Assembly (NCBI GenBank): GCA_003567775.1
Contig: PWYR01000023.1
Location: 1-40,135 of the forward strand
DNA from: Ignavibacteriales bacterium
Lineage (GTDB): Bacteria > Bacteroidota > Ignavibacteria > T3Sed10-11
Reading direction: 5' to 3'
Length of the DNA: 40,135 bases
Shown here piece after piece: positions 15,152 to 25,351 of this stretch. Under the pieces are notes generated by a model. That model did not search any database, was not told the DNA's origin, and worked only from the letters and a program-made list of their open reading frames with translations. Position 1 is the stretch's first letter; every line of letters begins with the position of its first letter. The translations under genes were made by a program, and so were the position numbers.

Positions 15152-17542
15152 TTACCTGTTAATTATTATCTCGTCGCCCGGACGTATTGTGCGGCCTATG
15201 TTATTCCATTGCCGGATCTCAGCGACAGAGACATTATACTGTCGTGCAATTTCCCATAAGGTGTCGCCCCGTTGAACGATATGTGTTTGCGATGGCGCCG
15301 CAGAAGATGCTATTTCACCGCTCCGCTCCGCAACTGCAGTCTGAATTCTTAATTCCTGTCCGGGGCGAATAACATTTCCCGTCAAATTATTCCATTCGCG
15401 TATTTCGCGAACTGTTACCCGGTGCATTCCTGCAATCTGTGATAATGTTTCACCGGAGCTGACAATGTGTATTGTAAATTCATCACCACGAGTTGCCGGC
15501 ACCGGACCGATGACACCCGGTGCACCGATTGATTGTGTTTGCGCCATAGTACGGTCATCGGGAATTCTAAAAATTTCGATAACCTGCCCTACATAGATTG
15601 TATTTCCGCGTATATTATTCCAGTTGCGTAGATCCTGTGCTGAGACACCATAGCGCGTTGCAAGAGCGCCTAATGTTTCACCACGGCGAACAATGTGCCG
15701 TGTCCAGTATTCATTATCGCGGGTCTCATCTCTTACTTCCTGGACGCCGCCGTCTACAAAGACTGCAACACCAGTGGTAAGTTTTTGCTTCTCGTCGAAC
15801 GATAAGGATGCAACGTTCCTATAGTAATCAACGCGGTTGCGTGGAACCCATATATCTAACATTTGACCCGGATGTATGTGCGAACCGAAAGCCAATCCGT
15901 TCCAGCTTCGGATCGCTGCTGCGGTAATATTAAACCATTCTGCTATATGACCGACCGTATCGCCGCGACGGACCGTATATTCAATTTTCTCCCTGCCCTC
16001 TGTTGAAATAGTGGTTGCGCGTTGTGGTTGTGAAGTACGGCGCGGTTGCGCAGCAGTACGGGTACGTTGCGCTTGCGCAGTTTGTTGCTGATAGCGCTGG
16101 TATGCTTCACGGGAAACCGGTATCATAACCGTCTGCCCGATTGAAATACGATGCACATTGCGTATCTCGTTCGTTTGCTGTATCAATCCGAGCGGTACAC
16201 CGTAACGGTTAGCAATCTGCCCGAGTGTTTCACCTCCGCGAACGCGATGTACTATCCAATCACGCCGTTCCTCTTCGGGCACTTCGGCAAAACGCCTTTT
16301 AAATTCCTCTGTTGTTCCTTCCGGAATGCGCAAACGGTAGCCGATTATTCCGGGCGGTGTATAGCCCTGTAATAGTTCGGGATTCAATTCAGCCATAACA
16401 TTATATGATGTACCGGCGCATTCGGCAAGCACACTCAAGCTTACACTTCCATCGATTTCTACAAATTCAAACGGAATGGAATCCGCCGGCTCGATTCCTT
16501 TGAAACCATATTTTTCCGGATTTAATCCCATAAGCGTCACCGCGATATATTGCGGCACGTAGTTACGTGTTTCACGCGGCAGGTATGGGCGCATTCTCCA
16601 GAAATCTCTCGAACCGCTTCGCGCAATTCCTCTGTTGATGCGTCCCGCGCCTGCATTGTATGCGCCGAGTGCAAGATACCAGTCACCGAAATGATCATAA
16701 AGATCGCGTAAATGTCGAGCCGCAGCACGGGTCGCTTTTTCGACATCACGGCGTTCATCGTACCACCAGTCGACATTCAATCCGTACATACGTCCTGTAC
16801 TTCTTATAAACTGCCAGATACCGACCGCGCCCGCCCATGATCGCGCCTGCGGATTGAGTCCGCTCTCCATCATTGTCAGGTAAATCAACTCTGCGGGAAC
16901 TCCCTCCTCTTCAAGTATCGGCGCCATTATCGGGAAGTACTTTCCTTTCCGGTAAAGCCAGCGTTCAAAATGTTCTCGCCCTCTTCCTTTTTGATAAAAG
17001 GCGAGATTCCTCTCAACGTGTTCGTTAATTTCAAGAGGAATGGTCGTTGTTATTGTTTCAGCTTCATCGACGATGACATCGTCGGTTTCGATTAAATCGA
17101 CTTCCACGGAGAGTTTTTCACGCAATGCAAATATCGAACTTTCCGGACCGAGCTCATCAATTAATGCAATGTAGCGTTCGTAATCTTCTATGATTCTGTG
17201 CGACAGGACGATAAAATCTTCTTTTTCCTCGGCGTCGAGGTGATAGCTGATCTCGTTTAATTGTTCAATCGCCTCTTCAAACAATGATTGCGCTTGCAGT
17301 GTATCGCCTTGCGTAACCGCATGTTGTGCATTGATATAAATCAGATGAACGGCTTTCAACATATCGTCGAGAAGTATCTCATCCTCGTAATATGCAGTGT
17401 CGGGTTCTTCTGTGTGAGTAATTTCCGTCTCTTCAACGGTTACTTCTGTCTTTGTTATTTCTTTTTGCGTGGATGAAAAAAAAGAGCAGCCGGTAAAAAA
17501 TAATATACCGATAAGCGATAGGTGGAATGGTAACCGATTCAT
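15152..17542 (-). CDS. MltD-like membrane-bound lytic transglycosylase with five LysM domains
   Basis: 796-residue lipoprotein (lipobox FFTGC, Cys19). Residues about 195-330 form the GH23 lytic transglycosylase domain: [19 protein letters not shown] with catalytic Glu226, then [20 protein letters not shown] and [16 protein letters not shown]. Five LysM modules follow, each with the R-G-D/E-T-L pattern (for example [75 protein letters not shown]). A further degenerate LysM-like segment lies just after the catalytic domain. The enzyme cleaves the glycan strand of peptidoglycan in the periplasm, held to the wall by LysM and to the outer membrane by lipid. E. coli MltD has fewer LysM domains. It stands alone between the envelope cluster and the carboxylase gene. 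Confidence 0.9.
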   Translation of the reverse strand: MNRLPFHLSLIGILFFTGCSFFSSTQKEITKTEVTVEETEITHTEEPDTAYYEDEILLDDMLKAVHLIYINAQHAVTQGDTLQAQSLFEEAIEQLNEISYHLDAEEKEDFIVLSHRIIEDYERYIALIDELGPESSIFALREKLSVEVDLIETDDVIVDEAETITTTIPLEINEHVERNLAFYQKGRGREHFERWLYRKGKYFPIMAPILEEEGVPAELIYLTMMESGLNPQARSWAGAVGIWQFIRSTGRMYGLNVDWWYDERRDVEKATRAAARHLRDLYDHFGDWYLALGAYNAGAGRINRGIARSGSRDFWRMRPYLPRETRNYVPQYIAVTLMGLNPEKYGFKGIEPADSIPFEFVEIDGSVSLSVLAECAGTSYNVMAELNPELLQGYTPPGIIGYRLRIPEGTTEEFKRRFAEVPEEERRDWIVHRVRGGETLGQIANRYGVPLGLIQQTNEIRNVHRISIGQTVMIPVSREAYQRYQQQTAQAQRTRTAAQPRRTSQPQRATTISTEGREKIEYTVRRGDTVGHIAEWFNITAAAIRSWNGLAFGSHIHPGQMLDIWVPRNRVDYYRNVASLSFDEKQKLTTGVAVFVDGGVQEVRDETRDNEYWTRHIVRRGETLGALATRYGVSAQDLRNWNNIRGNTIYVGQVIEIFRIPDDRTMAQTQSIGAPGVIGPVPATRGDEFTIHIVSSGETLSQIAGMHRVTVREIREWNNLTGNVIRPGQELRIQTAVAERSGEIASSAAPSQTHIVQRGDTLWEIARQYNVSVAEIRQWNNIGRTIRPGDEIIINR

Positions 17543-17720
17543 CTACAATCTCCGTGTGTTAATGTGTGAATATCTATATTAATAACTACAATATATAAAC
17601 GCGGGTTAAAAATGTATGTCCCAGATCACAGGCAGGACAATAATAATATGAATATGAATTTAAATATAATACTGAGTTGTCTCAAATTCAAGTGCCACTA
17701 ATATAATTCAAAATAATAAT

Positions 17721-19268
17721 TCATAACGGTATATTACCGTGTTTTTTCTTGGGATTACGATCGACTTTGGTATCAAGCATGGTCAATGCACGGATCAGTC
17801 TCGGCCGGGTTTCTGTCGGTTCGATCACATCATCGACATACCCGCGCTCGGCGGCAATAAACGGGTTTGCAAATTTTTGACGAAACTCATTTACTTTTTG
17901 TTCAAGGGCTTTCTCTTTATTCTCCGCCTTGTCAATCTGTTTTTTGAATATTATCTCCACCGCTCCCTGCGGACCCATTACCGCTATTTCCGCCGAAGGC
18001 CAAGCATAATTAACATCGCCGCGAATATGTTTTGAATTCATAACATCGTAAGCGCCGCCGTATGCTTTCCGTGTTATAACTGTTATTTTCGGTACGGTCG
18101 CTTCACAGAAAGCATATAATAACTTTGCGCCGTGTTTAATGATGCCCCGCCATTCCTGCTCCGTTCCCGGTAAAAAACCCGGGACATCTTCAAAAACAAC
18201 GAGCGGTATATTAAAAGCATCACAGAATCTGACAAAGCGCGCCCCTTTTATCGACGAGTCAATATCGAGCACCCCCGCAAGTACTGCCGGTTGATTTGCA
18301 ATAATCCCCACGGAACGGCCTCCTAAACGTCCGAATCCGACGACGATATTAGGTGCATACAACGAATGCACTTCAAAAAACTCATTAGTATCCAGAATCG
18401 CCGTAATGACGTCTTTCATATCATAAGGTTTGTTCGGGTTATCGGGAATGATGGATTGTAATTTTTTTTCCGATCTGTTGGGATCATCATCCGTCTCTAC
18501 AAACGGCGGGTCCTCAAGATTATTAGATGGAATATAACTCACCAGTTTCCGAACATTTTGCAGGCATTCGATTTCGTTCTCACAGGCAAAGTGAGCCACT
18601 CCGCTTTTTGTCGCGTGCGTTACTGCACCGCCTAAATCTTCAAACGACACATTTTCGTGGGTGACGGTCTTGACCACGTTCGGTCCGGTTACGAACATAT
18701 GGCTGGTGTTCTTGACCATCAGAATAAAATCGGTGATTGCGGGTGAATAAACGGCGCCTCCCGCACAGGGTCCCATTACAGCCGATATCTGAGGTATAAC
18801 TCCGGAGGCGAGTGTGTTTCTTAAGAAAATATCCGCATATCCGCCGAGACTTACCACTCCTTCTTGTATTCGCGCACCACCCGAATCGTTCAGCCCGATT
18901 ACCGGAGCACCTACTTTTATCGCAATGTCCATAATCTTGCAAATTTTCTCGGCGTGCGCTTCGGAGAGCGAGCCGCCAAAAACGGTAAAATCCTGACTGA
19001 ACACAAATACTTTTCTTCCGTCAATGGCGCCGTGTCCGGTAACGACGCCATCGCCGAGATATCTTTGTTTTTCAAGTCCGAAATCATGCGACCGGTGCCG
19101 GACGAGCATATCTATCTCTTCGAAACTTCCTTCATCAAGCAATATATCCAATCGCTCGCGTGCGGTAAGCTTTCCCTTTTCATGCTGTACTTGAATTCGC
19201 TTCTCACCGCCGCCGAGTTTTGCTTCTTCTTTTAACTTGCGTAGTTGTTCTAATTTATCATTGCTCAT
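17721..19268 (-). CDS. Acyl-CoA carboxylase carboxyltransferase beta subunit (propionyl/methylmalonyl type)
   Basis: 515 residues, full length for the PccB/MmdA family. Two crotonase-like halves are present: the N-terminal half with [19 protein letters not shown] and [17 protein letters not shown] (oxyanion glycine loop), the C-terminal half with [20 protein letters not shown] and [20 protein letters not shown]. The Asp in GGAYDVM is, in the characterised actinobacterial enzymes, the residue favouring propionyl-CoA over acetyl-CoA, so propionyl-CoA (or methylmalonyl-CoA decarboxylation) is the likely substrate. The partner biotin carboxylase and biotin carrier genes are not in this window. 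A promoter is visible at 19310-19338. The protein is cytosolic unless it belongs to a sodium-pumping decarboxylase. Confidence 0.9.
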   Translation of the reverse strand: MSNDKLEQLRKLKEEAKLGGGEKRIQVQHEKGKLTARERLDILLDEGSFEEIDMLVRHRSHDFGLEKQRYLGDGVVTGHGAIDGRKVFVFSQDFTVFGGSLSEAHAEKICKIMDIAIKVGAPVIGLNDSGGARIQEGVVSLGGYADIFLRNTLASGVIPQISAVMGPCAGGAVYSPAITDFILMVKNTSHMFVTGPNVVKTVTHENVSFEDLGGAVTHATKSGVAHFACENEIECLQNVRKLVSYIPSNNLEDPPFVETDDDPNRSEKKLQSIIPDNPNKPYDMKDVITAILDTNEFFEVHSLYAPNIVVGFGRLGGRSVGIIANQPAVLAGVLDIDSSIKGARFVRFCDAFNIPLVVFEDVPGFLPGTEQEWRGIIKHGAKLLYAFCEATVPKITVITRKAYGGAYDVMNSKHIRGDVNYAWPSAEIAVMGPQGAVEIIFKKQIDKAENKEKALEQKVNEFRQKFANPFIAAERGYVDDVIEPTETRPRLIRALTMLDTKVDRNPKKKHGNIPL

Positions 19269-19309
19269 AAAGTATTTATCTCATTTTATTAAAAAATATG
19301 ACACTTGTT

Positions 19310-19338
19310 ATGATAATTATTTACTATCTGATAATCAA
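19310..19338 (-). promoter_or_regulatory. Sigma-70-like promoter of the carboxyltransferase gene
   Basis: TTGATT (19338-19333), 17-base spacer, TATCAT (19315-19310) on the - strand. The leader to ATG 19268 would be about 35 bases. The promoter lies just downstream of the DUF5615 remnant. Confidence 0.5.
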
Positions 19339-19412
19339 TGATTGAGAATATGTTGGTTTATAGCATTTTCGATTTATATTCAAACAGATATTTGTTCGGC
19401 ATCAAATGCTAT

Positions 19413-19647
19413 CTAATGCTTGTTCTCAGGTTGGGTTCGCCTGTGAAAAGATTTATAGTAACTAAGCATATTTTGTTGAATACGTTGCCATGAAGTAGAA
19501 AGTAGTATAATAATTGAGAGTTGGCGACCTTGAAGATTTTGTTGATACTTTAAGTTTTGGTCTATAGACAGTATCTACAGTATGCTCTGTCAAATATTGA
19601 CGAAGAGGCGCCGGCGTTCCTTGGTCAAATAGAATTTTCAATAGCAT
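19413..19647 (-). pseudogene. DUF5615 (PIN-like) toxin gene with internal deletion and frameshift
   Basis: From ATG 19647 the frame gives MLLKILFDQGTPAPLRQYLT followed by EHTVDTVY, the standard head of DUF5615 proteins with the first acidic Asp of the PIN-like active site. Directly after VY, in the next frame, the tail of the same family continues: DQNLKYQQNLQGRQLSIIIL, then LSTSWQRIQQ, ending at TAG 19413-19415. Intact relatives carry roughly 30 residues between head and tail, including the GWxxLxNGELL and VTTD region; that block is absent here, and the two halves are out of frame. So the middle was deleted and the product is dead. Only the N-terminal piece plus an unrelated tail would be seen as a 61-residue open frame. 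No DUF433 partner gene is recognisable in the 100 bases before it. Confidence 0.78.
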
Positions 19648-19748
19648 TGCAATTTTCCCATTTGCTCATGGTACTCACCTATTATGAGATGTTTAAGAAC
19701 TATTACATTTACATTAAACTCTAATTTAGTTGGAACAAAATCAACTTT

Positions 19749-22700
19749 TCAAACGGTTGTCTCCCGTGCATACGCCGGGCTTTCCGAATCTTCCCCTTCT
19801 ATCCCGACCTTCCGGATTCCTTTCGCCTCAAGAAATTCCCCGATACGTTCTTTAGTTCTATGGAATACCAGGTACATATTCGGAATTACAAACAACGTCA
19901 GGAACATCGCAAAAATTAATCCCCCGATCACGGAAACGGCGAGCGGCTGTAACGTTTCTGAACCCTCTCCGATCCCGAGTGCAAGAGGCGACATACCGAC
20001 GCATGTGGTGATAGTCGTCATCAAGATCGGGCGCAGACGTAATGGACCTGCAGCTTTAACGGCATCGATCGGCGACATACCATGATCACGCCGCATCATT
20101 TCTATAAACTCGACAAAAACGATCGAATTATTCACCACGAGACCGGCAAGCAAAATAATGCCGAGCAGCGCAGTTGCAGCGAGAGGAATATTTGTAATGT
20201 ACAAAGCCGCCACTACTCCGACAAGCGCAAACGGGATCGTAAGCATAATGACAAAGGGATTCAGAAGCGATTCGTATAGTATCACCATAACTACATATAC
20301 AAGAAACACTGCAAGCAAAATCATCATAAACAACTGCTGGTTACTCTCCCGCCGTGCTTCTTCCTGACCGCTGAAGGTTGTCCGGTAACCGTCGGGCAAT
20401 ACCATACCTGCAAGCGCAATACGAGCATCTTCGGTTACCTCGGCAACCGATCGGTCGGTCCCCGAAACGTTTCCGGATACCGAGACCATTCGTGTTTGGT
20501 TGAGCCGGTCGATGCTCACCGGTCCGACCCCTTCCTCGATGCGCGCGACATTTCGCAACGGCACGGGCGACATTCCCTGCGGATACAAAACGATTTGATC
20601 GAGATCCCGAATACTGCGCACCTGATCCCGGTCGTAAAGTACACGAATGTCATATTCACGTGCGCCCTCAATGTAGCGGCTTGCGATTGAGCCATCGATT
20701 GCAGTACGGACGGTTTGACCGATATCGCGCATCGATAATCCAAGCTCCGCCGCCCTCTCGCGATCAATTTGAATCTGCAATTCCGGTCGTGCTTCTTCGA
20801 TGGATTTTTCTAAACCCGATAATCCTTCAATACCCTGTAAGTTTAAAATAATATCGTCGGCAACTTGTGAAAGCATCCGGAGATCGTCGCCGAATATATT
20901 GATGTCGACATCATCGCCCGACCCGCCGAACCAAAGACCGGGAATCCCCATCTTTCGAACGTTAATACGTGCATCGGTAAAGTTTGCCTGTGCAACCTGC
21001 TGCCGTAATGCGGCAATCCATTCGTCGCTTGTAATTCGCCGATCCTGCAATGGCGCCAGTTGAATATCCAGCGACCCCCGCGTCGGAAATTCCGCGGTTG
21101 CACTCGACCACATACGACCGCCGGCAACGGTAAACACCGACTCTACGGCAGGCATTTCACCTATCATACGCTCGAGTTCCGTTGCAAGATAGTTGTTATC
21201 TTCAAGCGAAGCAGTCGGCGGCAGATCATAACGGATTGAAATTCGTCCGTCATCCATTGACGGGAGAAATTCACCGCCGAGATCGCTCCACAGGTACATC
21301 GCACCGACAAAGAGAACTATAGCTGATGTTATTACCCATCCCCGACGCCGGATGGTGAAATCGAGCATTCGCCTGTAAACTTCTACGGATCGTTGAAATC
21401 CTCTATCGAATAAATCGAAAAATTTATTCTGTTTACCGGATTTTTTAGATTCGAATTTAAATAGTTGCGCCGACAACATCGGCACGAGTGATAACGCTAC
21501 CAATAAGGAAGCAATTATCGCAAACGAAATTGTCAGGATCAGTTCGGTAAATACCATCGATGCGAGTCCGGCTATCATTAAAAACGGCAACACCGATGCA
21601 AGATTTGTTGTGGTTGCCGCAGTAACTGCAGAAGAAACCTGGTTACTGCCTATATGGGATGCTTCCACCGGATCTTGATGCTCCTTTTGAACACGCGATA
21701 TATTTTCAAGCATCACGATCGAATTATCCATTAACATACCGACGCCGAGAGCAAGACCACCGAGTGAGATAATGTTTAATGTTAGATTGCCGAGTCCCAT
21801 CATCACAAATGTCGCAAGGATGGCAATGGGAATAGAAGTAGCAATGATAAAAGTTCGACGAAAACTACCGAGGAATAACCCGACGATCAACATCGCAAGC
21901 GAACCGCCGACTATCGCCGCCGTTGATACACTTCCGATTGAGTTTCTGATAAACTGGGATTGATCTGTTATGACCGATAGCTCGATATTTGCCGGCAGCA
22001 CATTATTTTCTTCGAGGAATGCAATTTGATCGAAAATTCCGTTTGCGACTTCAACTGTATTTCCTGTCGGCTGCTTAAACAGTGTTACTTTAATGCTCGG
22101 TACACCGTTCAACCGGGCAAAGATGCGTTGTTCACGATGAGTGTCCTGCACATCGGCTATATCTCGTAGGCGTATACGATCCGTGGTAATGTTTGAAGAG
22201 CCGGAGCCTGCAATCGCTCCGGAGGTTCGTTGAACACGAATACGTGTATCTTTTATATCATCCAACGACGAAAACCTACCTAATGTACGGCTTGCGTACT
22301 CACGGGATCCGGCAATAACGCGTCCGCCGCTGGCGTCAATGTTATCATCGCGTAGCGCCTGTATAACCTGAGAAACAGAAAGTCCGTACCCTTCGAGTCG
22401 CCGTTTATCCATAATAACATGAATTTCACGCTGCAAACCACCGGCTACGTCGACCGATGCAACTCCGGGAATGGTAAGAAAATAATTGACAAATTCCTCT
22501 TCCGCCCATCTTCGTAGTTGTACCGGGTCTACTACATCGGAGTAGAGTGCAATTTCAACGATAGGGCGTTGCGTCGGATCAAATTTAAAGATCATTGGAG
22601 GATCGATATCTTGCGGCAACCTTCCCCTTGCTCGATCAAGCTGCGTGCTTGCATCCCTGAGGGCAAGATCAATATCCTTTCCGTAATCGAACCGCAACCG

Positions 22701-22994
22701 CACGTTCGACCTCCCCTCCTGTGCACTGCTCGATATCTCAACGACACCCTCGGTCGTTGCCATACGCGATTCAAGAATTTTGGTGACGGTCTCCTCCATT
22801 ACCTCCGGATCGGTGCCCGGATAATTGACAACAGCCATTACAACCGGATAAACAATTTGCGGCAGTAAATCAACAGATAATGTTGTAAAGAAAAAGATAC
22901 CGAGAACGACTATTACCGAAACTATCGCAAGCGATCCCAGCGGATGCCGGATCGACCACGAACTAAAACTTCTTTTTTCCAGATATTTTTTCAT
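19749..22994 (-). CDS. RND-family efflux pump, inner-membrane permease (HAE1 type)
   Basis: 1081 residues, the usual AcrB/MexB-type length. The TM1 start (LGSLAIVSVIVVLGIFFFTT) is followed by the porter-domain opening (VDLLPQIVYPVVMAVVNYPG, TDPEVMEETVTKILESRM). TM4 contains GVGMLMDNSIVMLENISR and TM10 contains GLVVNNSIVFVEFIEMMR. AcrB has Asp-Asp in TM4 and Lys in TM10 for proton relay; here they are Asp-Asn and Asn, as in the SwrC-like branch of the family. The pump exports drugs, lipids or metabolites across the envelope by proton exchange together with the adaptor gene six bases upstream. It is the last gene of the sigma-factor operon. The outer-membrane TolC channel is not encoded here. 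Confidence 0.92.
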   Translation of the reverse strand: MKKYLEKRSFSSWSIRHPLGSLAIVSVIVVLGIFFFTTLSVDLLPQIVYPVVMAVVNYPGTDPEVMEETVTKILESRMATTEGVVEISSSAQEGRSNVRLRFDYGKDIDLALRDASTQLDRARGRLPQDIDPPMIFKFDPTQRPIVEIALYSDVVDPVQLRRWAEEEFVNYFLTIPGVASVDVAGGLQREIHVIMDKRRLEGYGLSVSQVIQALRDDNIDASGGRVIAGSREYASRTLGRFSSLDDIKDTRIRVQRTSGAIAGSGSSNITTDRIRLRDIADVQDTHREQRIFARLNGVPSIKVTLFKQPTGNTVEVANGIFDQIAFLEENNVLPANIELSVITDQSQFIRNSIGSVSTAAIVGGSLAMLIVGLFLGSFRRTFIIATSIPIAILATFVMMGLGNLTLNIISLGGLALGVGMLMDNSIVMLENISRVQKEHQDPVEASHIGSNQVSSAVTAATTTNLASVLPFLMIAGLASMVFTELILTISFAIIASLLVALSLVPMLSAQLFKFESKKSGKQNKFFDLFDRGFQRSVEVYRRMLDFTIRRRGWVITSAIVLFVGAMYLWSDLGGEFLPSMDDGRISIRYDLPPTASLEDNNYLATELERMIGEMPAVESVFTVAGGRMWSSATAEFPTRGSLDIQLAPLQDRRITSDEWIAALRQQVAQANFTDARINVRKMGIPGLWFGGSGDDVDINIFGDDLRMLSQVADDIILNLQGIEGLSGLEKSIEEARPELQIQIDRERAAELGLSMRDIGQTVRTAIDGSIASRYIEGAREYDIRVLYDRDQVRSIRDLDQIVLYPQGMSPVPLRNVARIEEGVGPVSIDRLNQTRMVSVSGNVSGTDRSVAEVTEDARIALAGMVLPDGYRTTFSGQEEARRESNQQLFMMILLAVFLVYVVMVILYESLLNPFVIMLTIPFALVGVVAALYITNIPLAATALLGIILLAGLVVNNSIVFVEFIEMMRRDHGMSPIDAVKAAGPLRLRPILMTTITTCVGMSPLALGIGEGSETLQPLAVSVIGGLIFAMFLTLFVIPNMYLVFHRTKERIGEFLEAKGIRKVGIEGEDSESPAYARETTV

Positions 22995-23000
22995 ACTCCC

Positions 23001-24047
23001 TTACCTATCAGTCATTAATTGTACCGGAACTCTGTCACGGAGCGATCCTGCCCCGCGTACAACTACTTTCTCGTTTTCCGAGATACCTTCAATTATTTCT
23101 ATGTACTCCTCAGTACGCATTCCAATGTCAACGTTTCTAAAATGCGCCGTGTCATCGTTAACAACATAAACATACCGCTCTCCTTGCGGATTGGTCATAA
23201 CCGCATTCACCGGAACAACAAGAACGTTTTCACGGCGTTGCGTCTGGAATTCGACCCGTGCAAATAAACCGGGGAAAAGCCGCTCATCTTTGTCAATAAG
23301 TTCAACTTCGACCGGTATCAGCCGTGTATTCGGGTCGGCGGCGGGAAAAACTCTTCGAATGCGTCCTCTGAATGTATCTCCTCTGTAAGCATCGACCTGA
23401 ATATTAACTTCATCACCACGGCTAAGATATGGCGCTTCTAGCTCCGAAACGTTCACGAGTATAACCAGGTCTTCAAGATTGGTAACGGTAAGCAGATGTT
23501 CTCTTTGCGAAGCAATGTCACCGCGATCGACGCCTCTATATGTCACAACACCACTGATAGGAGCGCGAATAGTCGTATATTCATAAAGCGCTCGACGATA
23601 TTCATAACGCGACTCGGCAATTTGCGCCTGTGTTACGATGTTTTGATATTCTTGTTCGGAAATGAGATTCCGCTCATAGAGCTGTTCGGCGCGTTCGAGA
23701 TTTCGTTCCGCTTCCCGGTAGCTCGCTTCGGCTTCGCGATATTGTGCATGAGGAACCGATTCATCGAGTTGAATGATGATCTCTCCTTCGCGCACCCGGT
23801 CGCCCTCTTCTACTTCGATGATATTTATCTTTCCTTCGGTTTGTGCAATGACGCGGACTTCATTTCGCGACGTTATGGTCCCCGACGACAGTAGTGATGC
23901 TGCCAAAGTTTGACGATCGGGTATACTTACTTCTACACGAGGCGCCGGAGGTCCGGTTTGCTGGTCTCCCGTACTATCGCTTGAACATCCCGAAAGAAAT
24001 ACCACCAATGCAATGACCGATATGTACAATATAATCCTATAAACCAT
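23001..24047 (-). CDS. RND efflux periplasmic adaptor lipoprotein
   Basis: 348 residues with a lipobox (VVFLSGC, Cys21). The order is barrel-lipoyl-hairpin-lipoyl-barrel: NEVRVIAQTEGKINIIEVEE with GDRVREGEIIIQLD, then a short alpha-hairpin (HAQYREAEASYREAERNLER to SEQEYQNIVTQAQIAESRYE), the second lipoyl half (TTIRAPISGVVTYRGVDRGD) and a beta-barrel with PVEVELIDKDERLFPGLFAR. It bridges the RND pump to an outer-membrane channel. The hairpin is shorter than in MacA. Stop and pump start are six bases apart, so they are made together. A 67-base gap separates it from the MacB-like permease gene upstream. Confidence 0.9.
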   Translation of the reverse strand: MVYRIILYISVIALVVFLSGCSSDSTGDQQTGPPAPRVEVSIPDRQTLAASLLSSGTITSRNEVRVIAQTEGKINIIEVEEGDRVREGEIIIQLDESVPHAQYREAEASYREAERNLERAEQLYERNLISEQEYQNIVTQAQIAESRYEYRRALYEYTTIRAPISGVVTYRGVDRGDIASQREHLLTVTNLEDLVILVNVSELEAPYLSRGDEVNIQVDAYRGDTFRGRIRRVFPAADPNTRLIPVEVELIDKDERLFPGLFARVEFQTQRRENVLVVPVNAVMTNPQGERYVYVVNDDTAHFRNVDIGMRTEEYIEIIEGISENEKVVVRGAGSLRDRVPVQLMTDR

Positions 24048-24114
24048 GTAATTATGTCCTGTCTAATCGTATAAATACTATTAATGAAACACTCTACTCA
24101 CTCACGATTTCCGC

Positions 24115-25332
24115 TTATTCATAGCGGAGGGAATCGATAACATTTTGCTTTGCAGCTTTCTGCGCCGGATACATACCGAAGAAAATACCGATAGAGGCGG
24201 CAAATGCAAAACTTAAAATCACGGCTTCGATTAGAATTACCGTGTTCCATCCCGCAAACCGCGCGAGTAAATCCGACGCGAATATGCCGGCGCCGATTCC
24301 TATTAAACCGCCGATAATGCTCAGCATGATAGCTTCAAGCAAGAATTGCATCAACACATCGCGCCGTCGCGCGCCAACCGCTTTACGAATTCCGATCTCA
24401 CGTGTACGTTCGGTAACAGAAACGATCATAATATTCATAATACCGATACCGCCGACGATCAGCGATACACCTGCTATACCGGCAAGCAGGAATGAAAAAG
24501 TTCGTTGTGTATCCTGAAATGTCGATATCAAGTCTGCCTGATTTCGTATTCTAAAATCATTATCCTGATCGGGGCGCAAACGGTGTTCACGCCGTAATAC
24601 ACGTTCGACATCGATTGTTGCAATTTCCATAGATTCCTGATCGCTCACCTGAATAATGATATTGCTCAGATGGTCCCTGCCAAGTAATCTCCGTTGTGCT
24701 GTCATAAGCGGAATGAAGACCTGTTCATCGGGGTTTCTCCATCCGCCCGTACCTTTTTCTTCAAGCACACCGATTACCTGGAACCGCTGTCCGGCAATGC
24801 GAATAGTTTCACCGACAGCCGAGCCGCGGCCGTATAATTCCGTAGCAATAGCCGACCCAAGCACAGCTACTTTAGCCGCCGCCCGGTTTTCACTGTCGGT
24901 AAAAAATCTGCCATCAACCGGTGGGTGGTTTCTGACCATGTCATATAGAGGAGTCGTTCCGACAATATTTGCATTCCAGTTACGGTTGAGGTACTGTACC
25001 TGAAGATTTCTTGACATTTCGGGTATTACTGCTTCAACAAATTGCGCACCTTCGAGGATCGCATCGGCGTCAGAGACATATAAACGTGCAGTTCCGCCGG
25101 TCCTTACTGCATGCCCTCCACCGCGTGCTGCACCCGGATTAACAGTCAATAAATTACTTCCCATTGCCTCAAGCCGTTCCTGCACCGAGCGTTGTGCGCC
25201 TTCTCCGAGGCCAATCATTGTAATAACCGCACCGACGCCAATTATAATACCAAGCATGGTAAGAAGTGAACGAAGTTTGTTTGCCCACAGTGCTGCAAGT
25301 GCTGTATAGAAGCTTTCAACAATACTGAACAT
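24115..25332 (-). CDS. MacB-like ABC transporter permease (FtsX family) without its own ATPase domain
   Basis: 405 residues from ATG 25332, which has GGGAGAG seven bases upstream; the longer frame to 25425 would overlap the adaptor gene. TM1 is followed by LWANKLRSLLTMLGIIIGVG and then a periplasmic MacB_PCD core domain (about 60-280, with AVIPEMSRNLQVQYLNRNWN, FRNQAD-like segments and FIPLMTAQRRLLGRDH). Three more helices follow with the FtsX motif TERTREIGIRKAVGARRRDV and a last YPAQKAAKQNVIDSLRYE. MacB normally carries an N-terminal ABC ATPase in one chain or has a separate ATPase gene beside it; neither is present anywhere in this operon. It may borrow an ATPase from another locus. It follows the MacA-like gene by 19 bases. 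Confidence 0.88.
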   Translation of the reverse strand: MFSIVESFYTALAALWANKLRSLLTMLGIIIGVGAVITMIGLGEGAQRSVQERLEAMGSNLLTVNPGAARGGGHAVRTGGTARLYVSDADAILEGAQFVEAVIPEMSRNLQVQYLNRNWNANIVGTTPLYDMVRNHPPVDGRFFTDSENRAAAKVAVLGSAIATELYGRGSAVGETIRIAGQRFQVIGVLEEKGTGGWRNPDEQVFIPLMTAQRRLLGRDHLSNIIIQVSDQESMEIATIDVERVLRREHRLRPDQDNDFRIRNQADLISTFQDTQRTFSFLLAGIAGVSLIVGGIGIMNIMIVSVTERTREIGIRKAVGARRRDVLMQFLLEAIMLSIIGGLIGIGAGIFASDLLARFAGWNTVILIEAVILSFAFAASIGIFFGMYPAQKAAKQNVIDSLRYE

Positions 25333-25351
25333 TACTAATCTCTCCCTGATT

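Noticed and set aside
17543-17720. Sigma-54 promoter (TGGCAC motif) before the transglycosylase gene
   Set aside because: TGGCAC is present but the TTGCA half at the right distance reads TTTGA, so the match is too weak.
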